From assembly GCF_003351025.1 (NCBI RefSeq), contig NZ_QPCG01000002.1, positions 434,001 to 498,000 on the forward strand: DNA of 64,000 nt. Direction: 5' to 3'. The notes under the pieces were generated by a model. That model did not search any database. It had not been told where the DNA came from and saw only the letters and a list, made by a program, of their open reading frames with translations. A program made the translations under genes and the position numbers. The stretch comes from Mucilaginibacter endophyticus (lineage in GTDB: Bacteria; Bacteroidota; Bacteroidia; Sphingobacteriales; Sphingobacteriaceae). This document shows, one piece after another, positions 44,466 through 52,674 of the stretch; the first letter of the stretch is position 1, and every line of letters begins with the position of its first letter.

Positions 44466-45364
44466 AAATAAAGATCGACGGCGGCTTTAAAGGTATTGCA
44501 GTGCGCGTCTACAATATCCCTTATTTGTGGTGAATAGCCACCTCCCATGCTTACCTGCACTGGAGTATTGTGTTTAATGCATTGCTCAAAAACAAACTGA
44601 TCGCGGGCTTTGCATGCATCCTTACTCAGGGCCAGTTTTCCCAGCTTATCGGTAGCCAAAACATCTACTCCAGAAAGGTAAAAGATGAAATCCGGCTTTT
44701 GTTGCTCTATTAACTGAGGCAAAGTGTTTTTAAGAATCTCAAGAAACTCTTCATCGTTTACACCGTCCTGTAGCGGAATGTCCAGATCAGAGCGTTCCTT
44801 TCTATAAGGGAAATTATTAGCCCCATGCATAGAGAAAGTGAACACCCTTGGCTCCTTTTCAAAGATTTCGGCAGTGCCATTACCCTGATGAACATCTAAA
44901 TCGATTATTAAGATAGATTTAGATAAACCATTATCTAATAAATAATTAGCTGCAATAGCCTGATCATTCAACAAACAAAACCCTTCTCCCCAGTTACTAC
45001 CCGCATGATGTGTTCCTCCGGCTACATTAAAGGCAATGCCGCTCTCAAAAGCATACCGGCAGCCATCAATGGTACCTTTTGCAATCCGGACCTCACGCTC
45101 TACTAATCGTGCTGACAGAGGAAAACCTGTACGACGCTGCTCTTTTGGCGGTAAGGTTAAATCACGCAGTTGATGCCAGTAATTTTCATCATGGGTACGG
45201 ATGATGATATTTTCCTCAAGCACATCCGGCGAAAAGAGATTGTCTTTATTGATCACCCCTTCGTACAGCAGCTGCGCAGGGATCAGCTCGTACTTCAACA
45301 TCGGAAAACGATGCCCCTTTGGTAGTGGATGAGCGTAAATTGGGTCGTTGGCTATCTTAAGCAT
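44462..45364 (-). CDS. Histone-deacetylase-family hydrolase, class IV-like
   Basis: 300 residues. The HDAC signature GGTHHAGSNWGEGFCLLND carries H119/H120; zinc ligands are D157 and H159 (DLDVHQGNG) and D234 (SGVDVLATD). Bacterial members act on small acetylated molecules (acetylpolyamine- or acetoin-type). Sequence style is closest to the HDAC11-like class IV group. It is 5 bases from a bestrophin gene that precedes it on the strand and is probably in that operon. Confidence 0.9.
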   Translation of the reverse strand: MLKIANDPIYAHPLPKGHRFPMLKYELIPAQLLYEGVINKDNLFSPDVLEENIIIRTHDENYWHQLRDLTLPPKEQRRTGFPLSARLVEREVRIAKGTIDGCRYAFESGIAFNVAGGTHHAGSNWGEGFCLLNDQAIAANYLLDNGLSKSILIIDLDVHQGNGTAEIFEKEPRVFTFSMHGANNFPYRKERSDLDIPLQDGVNDEEFLEILKNTLPQLIEQQKPDFIFYLSGVDVLATDKLGKLALSKDACKARDQFVFEQCIKHNTPVQVSMGGGYSPQIRDIVDAHCNTFKAAVDLYF

Positions 45365-45369
45365 AACGC

Positions 45370-46224
45370 TTATCCTATCAACTCTCCTATATGCTTTTGA
45401 ATATTGTCACAAATGCTATCCAACGGTAAGTCATTAGCATCGCGACCAAAGGGATCTTCAATTTCTTCGGCCAATAGCTCGATACTTGCGAAAACAAAAA
45501 GCACAAAAGCAATTACGGGGATAATAAAATACTTCAGGTCAAAGGCCCAAGTAAAGGGCAGGGTCATGATATAGGTGAAGATAAACTTCTTAATGAACAC
45601 ATTGTACGAAAACGGAATAGGTGTTTTCTTGATACGCTCACAAGCACCACAAATATCTGTAAAAGAAGTAATTTCGGCAGTTATACTAAACAACTGCTCC
45701 GGGTTTATAACGCCTTCTTTGTTGAGCCTGTAAATGTTTTTGATCATCTCAGATGCAACCTGGTTAGGCACATGCTTTTTAGCGTCGATAGCCATAAATG
45801 GTTGTTCTTCGGGAACATATTCATCTCTTAAATGATCGCGCAGTACCCGGGCATAGCGAGGGATTGCGTAATTGAAAAAAGCCAGGTCATTTTCACCAAT
45901 CAGATGCTTTAGCTTAATAGCAAGGTTACGGCTGTTGTTAACCAGGCTCCCCCAAATCTTACGTCCTTCCCACCAACGGTCATAAGCCGAGTTGATCCGA
46001 AAGGCAAGCAGCAATGAAAACACAAAACCAATGGTTTGATGAATAAAGATCACTTTCCTGAGTATGCTTGTTTCGGGCAGTTGCCAAAAATCAATAAGTA
46101 AATAAGTGACTACACCAGAGTAAGCACCAACGGCAAGCATCAGTGGAAATAACTCGCGAAGTGTTTCGGCTTTGTTTATTTTAAAAATGAATGAAAACCA
46201 TTCCTTAGGATTGTAATAGACCAT
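45370..46224 (-). CDS. Bestrophin-family anion channel
   Basis: 284 residues with membrane helices at both ends of a helical core. FRINSAYDRWWEGRKIWGSLVNNSRNL, with the conserved RWWEGR, is the bestrophin/UPF0187 signature. Prokaryotic bestrophins form pentameric ion channels in the inner membrane; some conduct cations. The gene sits between kynU and the HDAC-like gene with gaps of 12 and 5 bases, so the three are likely co-transcribed. Confidence 0.92.
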   Translation of the reverse strand: MVYYNPKEWFSFIFKINKAETLRELFPLMLAVGAYSGVVTYLLIDFWQLPETSILRKVIFIHQTIGFVFSLLLAFRINSAYDRWWEGRKIWGSLVNNSRNLAIKLKHLIGENDLAFFNYAIPRYARVLRDHLRDEYVPEEQPFMAIDAKKHVPNQVASEMIKNIYRLNKEGVINPEQLFSITAEITSFTDICGACERIKKTPIPFSYNVFIKKFIFTYIMTLPFTWAFDLKYFIIPVIAFVLFVFASIELLAEEIEDPFGRDANDLPLDSICDNIQKHIGELIG

Positions 46225-46236
46225 ATTTGCAGGATT

Positions 46237-47520
46237 TTAAACAGCTTTAAGTGCATCAGCCATCAAGGCGGCTGCTTTGTAAACGTCTTCAAATGTATTA
46301 TAAAGCGGTACAGGGCTCAGGCGGATCACGTCGGGTTCACGCCAATCGCCTATAACGCCATTTTGTGAAAGGTAATTAAAAACAGCCCTGGCGTTACGCT
46401 TACAAACTACCGAAAGCTGGCAGCCACGGGCAGCCGGATCAACAGGCGTAATGATACTGTAAACCTCCCCTTCCTGCTGTTTATTGATCTCATGAATCAA
46501 AAACTCCAAATAAGCTGTTAAACGAAGACTTTTTTCGCGAAGGGTATCTACCCCGCCCGCATCGTCAAAAACAGCCATAGAGGCCTTAAATAGCGCGAGA
46601 AGCAAAATCGGAGCAGTACTCACCTGCCAGCCAGCAGCGCCGGCTTCAGGATCAAAGCCCGGAGCCATTAAAAATTGCTTATCGCGGCGATATCCCCACC
46701 AGCCTGCAAACCTGTCCAGCTCTTTATCGGTAAAATGCTTTTCGTGCACAAAAATACCGCTTATGCCACCAGGCCCCGAATTCATGTATTTGTACGAGCA
46801 CCAGCAGGCAAAGTCAACGCCCCAGTCGTGTAGCTGAACAGGTACATTTCCCGCAGCGTGAGCCAGGTCAAAACCAGCATATGCTCCTGCCGCATGAGCC
46901 GCATCTGTTATAGCTTTTAGGTCAAAGAACTGACCTGTGTAATAATTGATCCCTCCAAACAGCACTAAAGCGAGTTCGCTTTTGTTTTGATTAATGTGAT
47001 TGAGAATATCTTCGGTGCGCAAAGTAACCTCGCCCTTACGTGGAAAAATCTCTATTATAGCCTCTTTGGGATCATAACCATGAAACCTCACCTGGCTTTC
47101 CATAGCGTACTGATCTGAAGGGAACACCCCTCCTTCCATGATAATCTTAAAACGTTTATCATCTGGTTTATAAAAACTTACCATTAACAAATGAAGATTT
47201 ACTGTAAGTGAATTCATTACAGTAACTTCATTTTCCTGCGCCCCGACAATGCGGGCAATTGAACCTGTAAGAGATTTATGATAGTTGAGCCATGGATCGT
47301 TACCCTGAAACCAGCCTTCAACCGCGAGGTTTTTCCAGTTGGCTAATTGGTCGGCAAGGTACTGCTGCGCCGAGGCGGGTTGCAAACCAAGTGAATTACC
47401 GCAAAGGTAAACTGCATCTTCGCCGTTATGCTGAGGGATCAGAAAGCGATTTCTGAAGTCCCTTAATGAATCTTGTTTATCCAGTTGCCGGGCAAATGCC
47501 AGATCATTTTGATAGTTCAT
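46237..47520 (-). CDS. kynU: Kynureninase
   Basis: 427 residues, PLP-dependent fold type I. It contains YLCGNSLGLQP near the start, FDLAHAAGN (the aspartate contacting PLP), CSYKYMNSGPG with the PLP lysine, and WREPDVIRLSPVPLYN near the C-terminus. It splits kynurenine or 3-hydroxykynurenine to anthranilate or 3-hydroxyanthranilate plus alanine. No other kynurenine-pathway gene lies in the window. Confidence 0.95.
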   Translation of the reverse strand: MNYQNDLAFARQLDKQDSLRDFRNRFLIPQHNGEDAVYLCGNSLGLQPASAQQYLADQLANWKNLAVEGWFQGNDPWLNYHKSLTGSIARIVGAQENEVTVMNSLTVNLHLLMVSFYKPDDKRFKIIMEGGVFPSDQYAMESQVRFHGYDPKEAIIEIFPRKGEVTLRTEDILNHINQNKSELALVLFGGINYYTGQFFDLKAITDAAHAAGAYAGFDLAHAAGNVPVQLHDWGVDFACWCSYKYMNSGPGGISGIFVHEKHFTDKELDRFAGWWGYRRDKQFLMAPGFDPEAGAAGWQVSTAPILLLALFKASMAVFDDAGGVDTLREKSLRLTAYLEFLIHEINKQQEGEVYSIITPVDPAARGCQLSVVCKRNARAVFNYLSQNGVIGDWREPDVIRLSPVPLYNTFEDVYKAAALMADALKAV

Positions 47521-47545
47521 TCGCCAATATTACAAAATTGGCCGC

Positions 47546-48148
47546 TTATTTATTAGGCTTACTCACGTAAACATTGCCTTTTACATAGAATCGATATGGC
47601 AGTAATGCATCTTCGGCCGCGTAGGCTACACCTATGCGCGGACCAGCTTTTATTTGTTCGTCGGGAAAGTGCAAACCACGATCTTCAATCCATATCGTAT
47701 CGCTTTGCAAACTAAAAGCATTAATGTTACGTGAAATTCCCAAAGCTTTAGCTACAGATCCAGGGCCGGCGGTAATGTTTGGCTTCAGCACCGACATATT
47801 GCGCCGTACCTGCATAGCTTCTATTCCATCAGTTGGCTGAATGGCCCTGATAAGAATAGCCTGTGGGCGCCCTTCGACAGAAGTAACGATATTGAACATT
47901 TCGTGAATGCCATAACAGAGATAAACGTAAGCAATCCCACCCTGCATAAACATGGTTTTAGTCCGGGGAGTAAGGCGATTACCAAAAGCGTGCGAAGCTT
48001 TATCTACAACACCATTATAAGCCTCTGTTTCAACAATATATCCGCCAGTAATTACACCATCGATACAGGTAAATAAATACTTGCCCAACAAATCTTTACT
48101 GATGCTCACAACATCATCACCGAGGTAATAACTTTCAGGTAATTTCAT
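47546..48148 (-). CDS. 3-methyladenine DNA glycosylase (AAG/MPG family)
   Basis: 200 residues. The family pattern is complete: SYYLGDDVVSISKDLLGK, IVETEAYNG with the catalytic Glu, ASHAFGNRLTPRTKTMF and IAYVYLCYGIHEMFNIV. It removes alkylated and deaminated purines from DNA in base excision repair. Its start overlaps the stop of the hydrolase gene by 4 bases (ATGA), which implies translational coupling. Confidence 0.95.
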   Translation of the reverse strand: MKLPESYYLGDDVVSISKDLLGKYLFTCIDGVITGGYIVETEAYNGVVDKASHAFGNRLTPRTKTMFMQGGIAYVYLCYGIHEMFNIVTSVEGRPQAILIRAIQPTDGIEAMQVRRNMSVLKPNITAGPGSVAKALGISRNINAFSLQSDTIWIEDRGLHFPDEQIKAGPRIGVAYAAEDALLPYRFYVKGNVYVSKPNK

Positions 48149-48795
48149 TTTTTCAGGATTCCCTTCAATAAAATATTGATCTCTTTTGCTTTGTCGAAGA
48201 TCATGATATGCGTGCCGCCTTTAACAATGGTAGCACCTTTTATTCTTTTATAATCAAACACAAGGTCTTTATCGCCGGTGATATGATACAGGTTTGGCGG
48301 GATAACTTCATTCTTCCAATGCAGAATAGCATACATAGCCCACTTCATAAATACGGGCGATGATTTTCTGAGCATATCGCTAAATAACCAAGCATCTTCT
48401 TTACTCATGTGCCCAAACAATGGTTTTACCATACCTCCCATTGAATTGAATACCTTGCCGGGGATAAGTTTGTAAATGGGCAGCGTGCGGAAGAGCTTAA
48501 AATACCGTGGAGCTTCGTCATTTGTCTTGATACTGGAGATCAGAATAACCTTTTCAACCGGGATAAGCTTAGCAATTTCTACAGCAACAACTCCGCCCAG
48601 AGAGTTACCTATCAGTACTGAATTTTCCTGTATATCATATTGATAAATAATCTTTTGAGCATAGGTAATTAAAGTATCATTCAAATCGGGTTCCACCCAA
48701 TCAACCACAATTACTTCGTGCTCATCACCAAGGCTTATATTATTGTAAACGCGCGTATCCGCACCAAGACCGGCAATAAGGTAGATCCGGCTCAT
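48145..48795 (-). CDS. Alpha/beta hydrolase
   Basis: 216 residues. The nucleophile elbow is LIGNSLGGVVAVE (S65), a candidate acid is in ITGDKDLVFD, and the histidine is in KGGTHIMIFD. It lacks a signal peptide. No substrate can be named. It overlaps the glycosylase by 4 bases and the fRMsr-type gene by 1 base, so it is the middle of a compact three-gene operon. Confidence 0.8.
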   Translation of the reverse strand: MSRIYLIAGLGADTRVYNNISLGDEHEVIVVDWVEPDLNDTLITYAQKIIYQYDIQENSVLIGNSLGGVVAVEIAKLIPVEKVILISSIKTNDEAPRYFKLFRTLPIYKLIPGKVFNSMGGMVKPLFGHMSKEDAWLFSDMLRKSSPVFMKWAMYAILHWKNEVIPPNLYHITGDKDLVFDYKRIKGATIVKGGTHIMIFDKAKEINILLKGILKK

Positions 48796-49271
48796 TAAAA
48801 ATTGATAAGCTTTACAATTTGCTCAAGATACTGCGCGTCGGTTTCATTGAACTGATCGAGCAATTCGCTGTCTACATCAAGCACAGCAACAACATCGTTG
48901 TCTTTAAATACAGGCACCACAATCTCCGAACGTGAAAGTGAACTACAGGCGATATGCCCGGGGAACGCTTCAACATCGGGCACAACCAGTGTTTTTGCCT
49001 GTTGCCATGCCGATCCGCAAACACCTTTTCCTAAGCCAATGCGGGTACAGGCTACCGGACCCTGAAACGGCCCCAAAACCAGTTCATTTTCTTTAACAAG
49101 GTAAAACCCAACCCAAAACCATTTAAACTGCTCTTTTAAAGCTGCCGCAACGTTAGCCATGTTGGCCACCAGGTCAGGCTCGCCGTATAGTAAAGCCTCA
49201 ATTTGAGGAATAAGCGTAGTATATTGTTCAACTTTATCGGTTGACGTGTTTATTGATAGATCTTCTGCCAT
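48795..49271 (-). CDS. Free methionine-(R)-sulfoxide reductase (GAF domain)
   Basis: 158 residues, one GAF domain. The three cysteines of fRMsr enzymes are present: C75 (GPVACTRI), C85 (GKGVCGSAW) and C109 (HIACSSLSRSE), followed by SEIVVPVF. The enzyme reduces free Met-R-O using thioredoxin. It is first in a row with the hydrolase and DNA glycosylase, a combination suited to oxidative or alkylation damage. Confidence 0.9.
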   Translation of the reverse strand: MAEDLSINTSTDKVEQYTTLIPQIEALLYGEPDLVANMANVAAALKEQFKWFWVGFYLVKENELVLGPFQGPVACTRIGLGKGVCGSAWQQAKTLVVPDVEAFPGHIACSSLSRSEIVVPVFKDNDVVAVLDVDSELLDQFNETDAQYLEQIVKLINF

Positions 49272-49345
49272 GACGCAAACTTAACTATATGGGGTCGAAA
49301 GTAAATAAGGCAAATATCATATTTAATGTTTTATTTAGCAGGTGC

Positions 49346-50047
49346 ATGCTTGTTAGTCTCACTATAATCCGCTACCGAAAGCTATTTATTCCCTTCGCCT
49401 TGCTGGCCATGGCCATTCACCGCTTGCCGTTGCTGATGCAAAAAGGATGTAGCTTTTACAAATTGCTGGGCTCGGGCAAAAACGGAACTTTTGACCTTGA
49501 ACCCGACTGGCAGCAATGGGGTTTATTGGCATGCTGGGACAGTCGTGATGACTTTGATGTATTTTACAAACGGTCATTTGTCGCTTCCTGGTGGAAAACA
49601 CTGGGCACCGAAAGCTGGACAATGCTTTGTATCCCCTTGCAAAGTCACGGAAGCTGGGATGACAAAGAGCCCTTCGGCAAGCCCGAAACGAACGACATTC
49701 ATGGCCCGGTCGCTGTACTTACACGCGCTACTATCCGCTTTAGCAGATTAAAAAACTTTTGGGCTAACGTTGATACTGTTGCTAATATGATGACGTCAGC
49801 TCCTGGCTATGTAAATTCTTTCGGCATAGGTGAAGCTCCGGTATACAGACAGGCTACATTTTCTGTTTGGGAAAGCTTGGATCACGTAAAAAACTTTGCC
49901 TATAAAAGTCCCGAACATGCTGAAGTTATAAAAAAGACAAGAAGCGAAGGCTGGTATAGCGAAGAGCTTTTTGCCCGCTTTAAACCCATTGCCAGCTTTG
50001 GCACCATTAATGGAAAAGACCCGTTAAATGGCTTACTGAATAAATAA
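49346..50047 (+). CDS. Spheroidene monooxygenase-like (CrtA-type) haem protein
   Basis: About 233 residues if started at the ATG at 49346 (MLVSLTIIRYRK), which matches where the family begins. An ATG at 49289 would add 19 residues overlapping the divergent promoter region. LLMQKGCSFYKLLGSGKNGTF, WGLLACWDSRDDFDVF and the C-terminal YRQATFSVWESLDHVKNFAYKS follow CrtA, which oxidises carotenoids in Rhodobacter. No other carotenoid gene is in the window, so the substrate is open. Related proteins are also annotated as DUF3291-like. Confidence 0.7.
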   Translation: MLVSLTIIRYRKLFIPFALLAMAIHRLPLLMQKGCSFYKLLGSGKNGTFDLEPDWQQWGLLACWDSRDDFDVFYKRSFVASWWKTLGTESWTMLCIPLQSHGSWDDKEPFGKPETNDIHGPVAVLTRATIRFSRLKNFWANVDTVANMMTSAPGYVNSFGIGEAPVYRQATFSVWESLDHVKNFAYKSPEHAEVIKKTRSEGWYSEELFARFKPIASFGTINGKDPLNGLLNK

Positions 50048-50054
50048 GAAAAAC

Positions 50055-50303
50055 ATGAGAATTATTGCAGAACTCCCTCATCCAGATTTTAAAATCTCTA
50101 TCCTGAATATGAACAATAAATTTATTGTAAAGGTAGAGCAGGGTTCACTTGAACAAAGTTACAAGATCCCTGAAATGGATTTGACGGATGGCGTAAACAG
50201 CGTTTTTGAATTACTCGACGAAGAGTTTCTAAAAAAGATAGCGGCCCGCTTTATTGATATGCGCAACGACTACAAGGACGCGTATTTTAGATATAACTAC
50301 TAA
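50055..50303 (+). CDS. Small conserved protein of unknown function
   Basis: 82 residues, acidic, no signal peptide, beginning MRIIAELPHPDFKISILN and ending NDYKDAYFRYNY. It starts 7 bases after the CrtA-like gene and is probably co-transcribed. Short proteins of this pattern look familiar from Sphingobacteriaceae but I cannot name a family. A small hairpin (TACCTAA at 50319-50325, TTAGGTA at 50329-50335) lies just past the stop. Confidence 0.55.
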   Translation: MRIIAELPHPDFKISILNMNNKFIVKVEQGSLEQSYKIPEMDLTDGVNSVFELLDEEFLKKIAARFIDMRNDYKDAYFRYNY

Positions 50304-50529
50304 AGTAATAAATATAAATACCTAACAATTAGGTAGTTATAATTACAGCCAATCAAAAACAGAATTTAATTTGGCAAACAAAGGATTTAAAACACTTTTT
50401 GCGGCCTGTCTTTTTCGTTTATCTAAATTTAAAATACAACTAAATCAATTCAATATATTGATAATTAGAATACTTATATGATTAAACAAAATTATATTCT
50501 GCGGAATTTTTCGCAAAATAAATGAGAAC

Positions 50530-51243
50530 TTAGTCCAATAAAAGGTCACAATACCAAAAACCGGAAGGTTTTGGATCAGCGGCAGCTGCACAGAAATCAT
50601 CGGCATTTTTAGGAGCGGCGTACTCCTTGAAAACTTTCAAACCCGTTTTATAATTTATCGGTTTGGTGAATATCGGCCCTTTATAAGTGAAGGTATGGAA
50701 CTCCCCGTTCTCGCCGCAAACATCAACATCATCGGGTAAAGCATCAATCAATTCGTGGCTTATTTCTTTTCCAACTATCCGCTCCAACCGTTGCTGCGTA
50801 CAGGCTATCACAGTTCCAAAACCAAGGTGCAGAAATTCATTAATCAGTTCGGATGTATCCCTTTTCCATAAGGGGTAAATACCTTTAAGCCCGGCTTCGC
50901 TTAAACGCGCATCCCGGTAATCTTTAAGGTCCTGTAAAAATATATCTCCAAAAATGGAATGGGTTATTCCCTCATTTTTGAAACGAGTGAGATGATAACG
51001 CATCACATCATCATACTCTTTCATCCCCGGCATCTCAGGCAGGCGAATCTGGTATAATGGAATACCGATAGCTTCGGCTTGTTTTATTAGCAGCTTAGTT
51101 CTGACGCCATGCATAGAAATCCTGTCGGCCGCATCATTGATGGTAGTAACAAGATAAGCGATCTCAAGATCCGGATTCTGCAGGCAATAGTATAACGCGA
51201 GGGCGCTGTCTTTACCGCCACTCCAATTGAAGATGCATTTCAT
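50530..51243 (-). CDS. DUF71 / diphthine-ammonia-ligase-like PP-loop ATPase
   Basis: 237 residues. The PP-loop is SGGKDS (8-13), and GENGEFHTF near residue 180 is the DUF71 (COG2102) motif. In archaea and eukaryotes this family makes diphthamide. Bacteria lack that pathway, and published comparative genomics linked a bacterial subgroup to B12 salvage. The gene is just downstream of a sirtuin and close to a B12-riboswitch operon, though a terminator separates it. The B12 role is inferred, not shown. Confidence 0.85.
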   Translation of the reverse strand: MKCIFNWSGGKDSALALYYCLQNPDLEIAYLVTTINDAADRISMHGVRTKLLIKQAEAIGIPLYQIRLPEMPGMKEYDDVMRYHLTRFKNEGITHSIFGDIFLQDLKDYRDARLSEAGLKGIYPLWKRDTSELINEFLHLGFGTVIACTQQRLERIVGKEISHELIDALPDDVDVCGENGEFHTFTYKGPIFTKPINYKTGLKVFKEYAAPKNADDFCAAAADPKPSGFWYCDLLLD

Positions 51244-51264
51244 GCTTATTATCTAATTAGTTAA

Positions 51265-51960
51265 TCAGCGTTTTTTATCTTTCAATAATTCATTCGCCAA
51301 TGCAGGTACACCAATGGTAGCCTTTTCCTGGATCTTAATCACTTCGCCCCTTACATTTACAGATGGGATATTCGGATCGATAATATATTTCGGAACATCA
51401 CGATCAACATAACCTATCAGTCCTGCTGCAGGATAAACGGCCAGTGACGAACCAATAAGGATAAAAATATCAGCACTGGTACAAATCATGGCCGCATGCT
51501 CAATCATAGGCACAGGCTCGCCAAACCATACTACATGGGCCCGCAACTGCGATCCTAGTTCGCACAGCTCGCCCATTTTAATCTCCCAACCATCAATAGG
51601 ATAAGTCAACTCTGGATTAATGCTTGACTGCGAGCGCGTGATGATTCCGTGCAAATGCACAACAGTTGATGAACCCGCCCTTTCATGAAGGTCATCGATA
51701 TTTTGAGTAATGATAGTTACCTTATATTTTTCCTCAAGTGCGGCAAGCGCGTAGTGTGCAGCATTTGGCTTTGCCTCCATTACGGTTTTGCGTCGCTCGT
51801 TATAAAACTGCTGCACCATAACCGGATTATGTTCCCAGGCTTCGGGCGTGGCTACATCTTGAATGTTATAACCCTCCCAAAGGCCATCACTATCCCTGAA
51901 TGTTTTTAAGCCGCTCTCCGCGCTGATCCCCGCGCCGGTTAATATTACTATGTTTTTCAT
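51265..51960 (-). CDS. cobB: Sir2-family NAD-dependent deacylase (class III, no zinc site)
   Basis: 231 residues. NAD motifs GAGISAESG, ITQNIDDLHERAG and HLHG are intact, as are Y53 and R56 in FYNERRK that favour succinyl/malonyl lysine in CobB/SIRT5-type enzymes. The usual two CXXC pairs of the zinc ribbon are missing between residues 120 and 150 (RSQSSINPELTYP). I believe this is normal for Bacteroidota sirtuins. It precedes the DUF71 gene by 21 bases and is probably co-transcribed. Confidence 0.92.
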   Translation of the reverse strand: MKNIVILTGAGISAESGLKTFRDSDGLWEGYNIQDVATPEAWEHNPVMVQQFYNERRKTVMEAKPNAAHYALAALEEKYKVTIITQNIDDLHERAGSSTVVHLHGIITRSQSSINPELTYPIDGWEIKMGELCELGSQLRAHVVWFGEPVPMIEHAAMICTSADIFILIGSSLAVYPAAGLIGYVDRDVPKYIIDPNIPSVNVRGEVIKIQEKATIGVPALANELLKDKKR

Positions 51961-51998
51961 GTTGATTTAAGTAGATGATAATTGCTTAGGTCACAAAA

Positions 51999-52028
51999 AA
52001 AGCGGACTGTTGTTCAACAATCCGCTTT
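51999..52028 (-). terminator. Terminator of the B12 operon
   Basis: On the minus strand AAAGCGGATTGTTG and CAACAGTCCGCTTT form a long hairpin with one mismatch, followed by a T-run. It lies between the DUF6580 gene and the sirtuin. Confidence 0.85.
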
Positions 52029-52047
52029 AAATTTAAATGCTTTTATA

Positions 52048-52620
52048 TTATAAAGCCAATTGCTTTTTATCCTGCAGAAAAGTGTACTTACTCTTAGCCA
52101 GCTCAAAACTACCGAAAAGTATACCGCTAAACACCAAAGTTCCAAGCGCCATATTTTGCTCAAACGGAATAGCTTTTACCAGCGACTCGCCGTAGCCCGC
52201 TAAGGTGTGTGGGTAAAGCGTACCGTATAACCATGGCAAATCGGTAATTAACCAATGAATTAGAACCGCAGCTATTGACGCTAAAAGCACATTGGCAACA
52301 TTTACCTTTTCAAGCAAATTACCCACCAGTACCATTAACGCAAAGCACAAATACACCCACTCGGCTCCGCTATACCAAAATGTTAATTTTGAAGTATACA
52401 GGTAATTAATCACAATATCAGTTGAGAACAAGGCAAGCAACACCGTCACATAGCCTTTCCATTTTGATTTAAAATAAGCACCACCAAATAATGCAATAGC
52501 ACCTACCGGGTTAAAATTGCTCAATTCTTTATACTTAAATGCTAAAAGCCTGAATGCGGCAACAACCAGGATCATCAAAATCAGGATCAGGTTGCGGTTG
52601 GTATTATCTTTTGCGCTCAT
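52048..52620 (-). CDS. DUF6580 membrane protein, last gene of the B12 operon
   Basis: 190 residues, about five to six hydrophobic segments, no signal peptide: an inner-membrane protein. NFNPVGAIALFGGAYF and LFSTDIVINYLY match the DUF6580 pattern, which resembles the S-components of ECF vitamin transporters. It is the third gene behind a cobalamin riboswitch, after a TonB receptor and a BtuG-like lipoprotein, and no BtuCD genes are present. A role in moving cobalamin or a precursor across the inner membrane is inferred. The only Cys is C92; a His sits in a later segment (H122). Confidence 0.7.
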   Translation of the reverse strand: MSAKDNTNRNLILILMILVVAAFRLLAFKYKELSNFNPVGAIALFGGAYFKSKWKGYVTVLLALFSTDIVINYLYTSKLTFWYSGAEWVYLCFALMVLVGNLLEKVNVANVLLASIAAVLIHWLITDLPWLYGTLYPHTLAGYGESLVKAIPFEQNMALGTLVFSGILFGSFELAKSKYTFLQDKKQLAL

Positions 52621-52674
52621 CGTTTAATATATGGGGTAAAATTACTGATATTCTGTAAATAAACACAGGCTATA

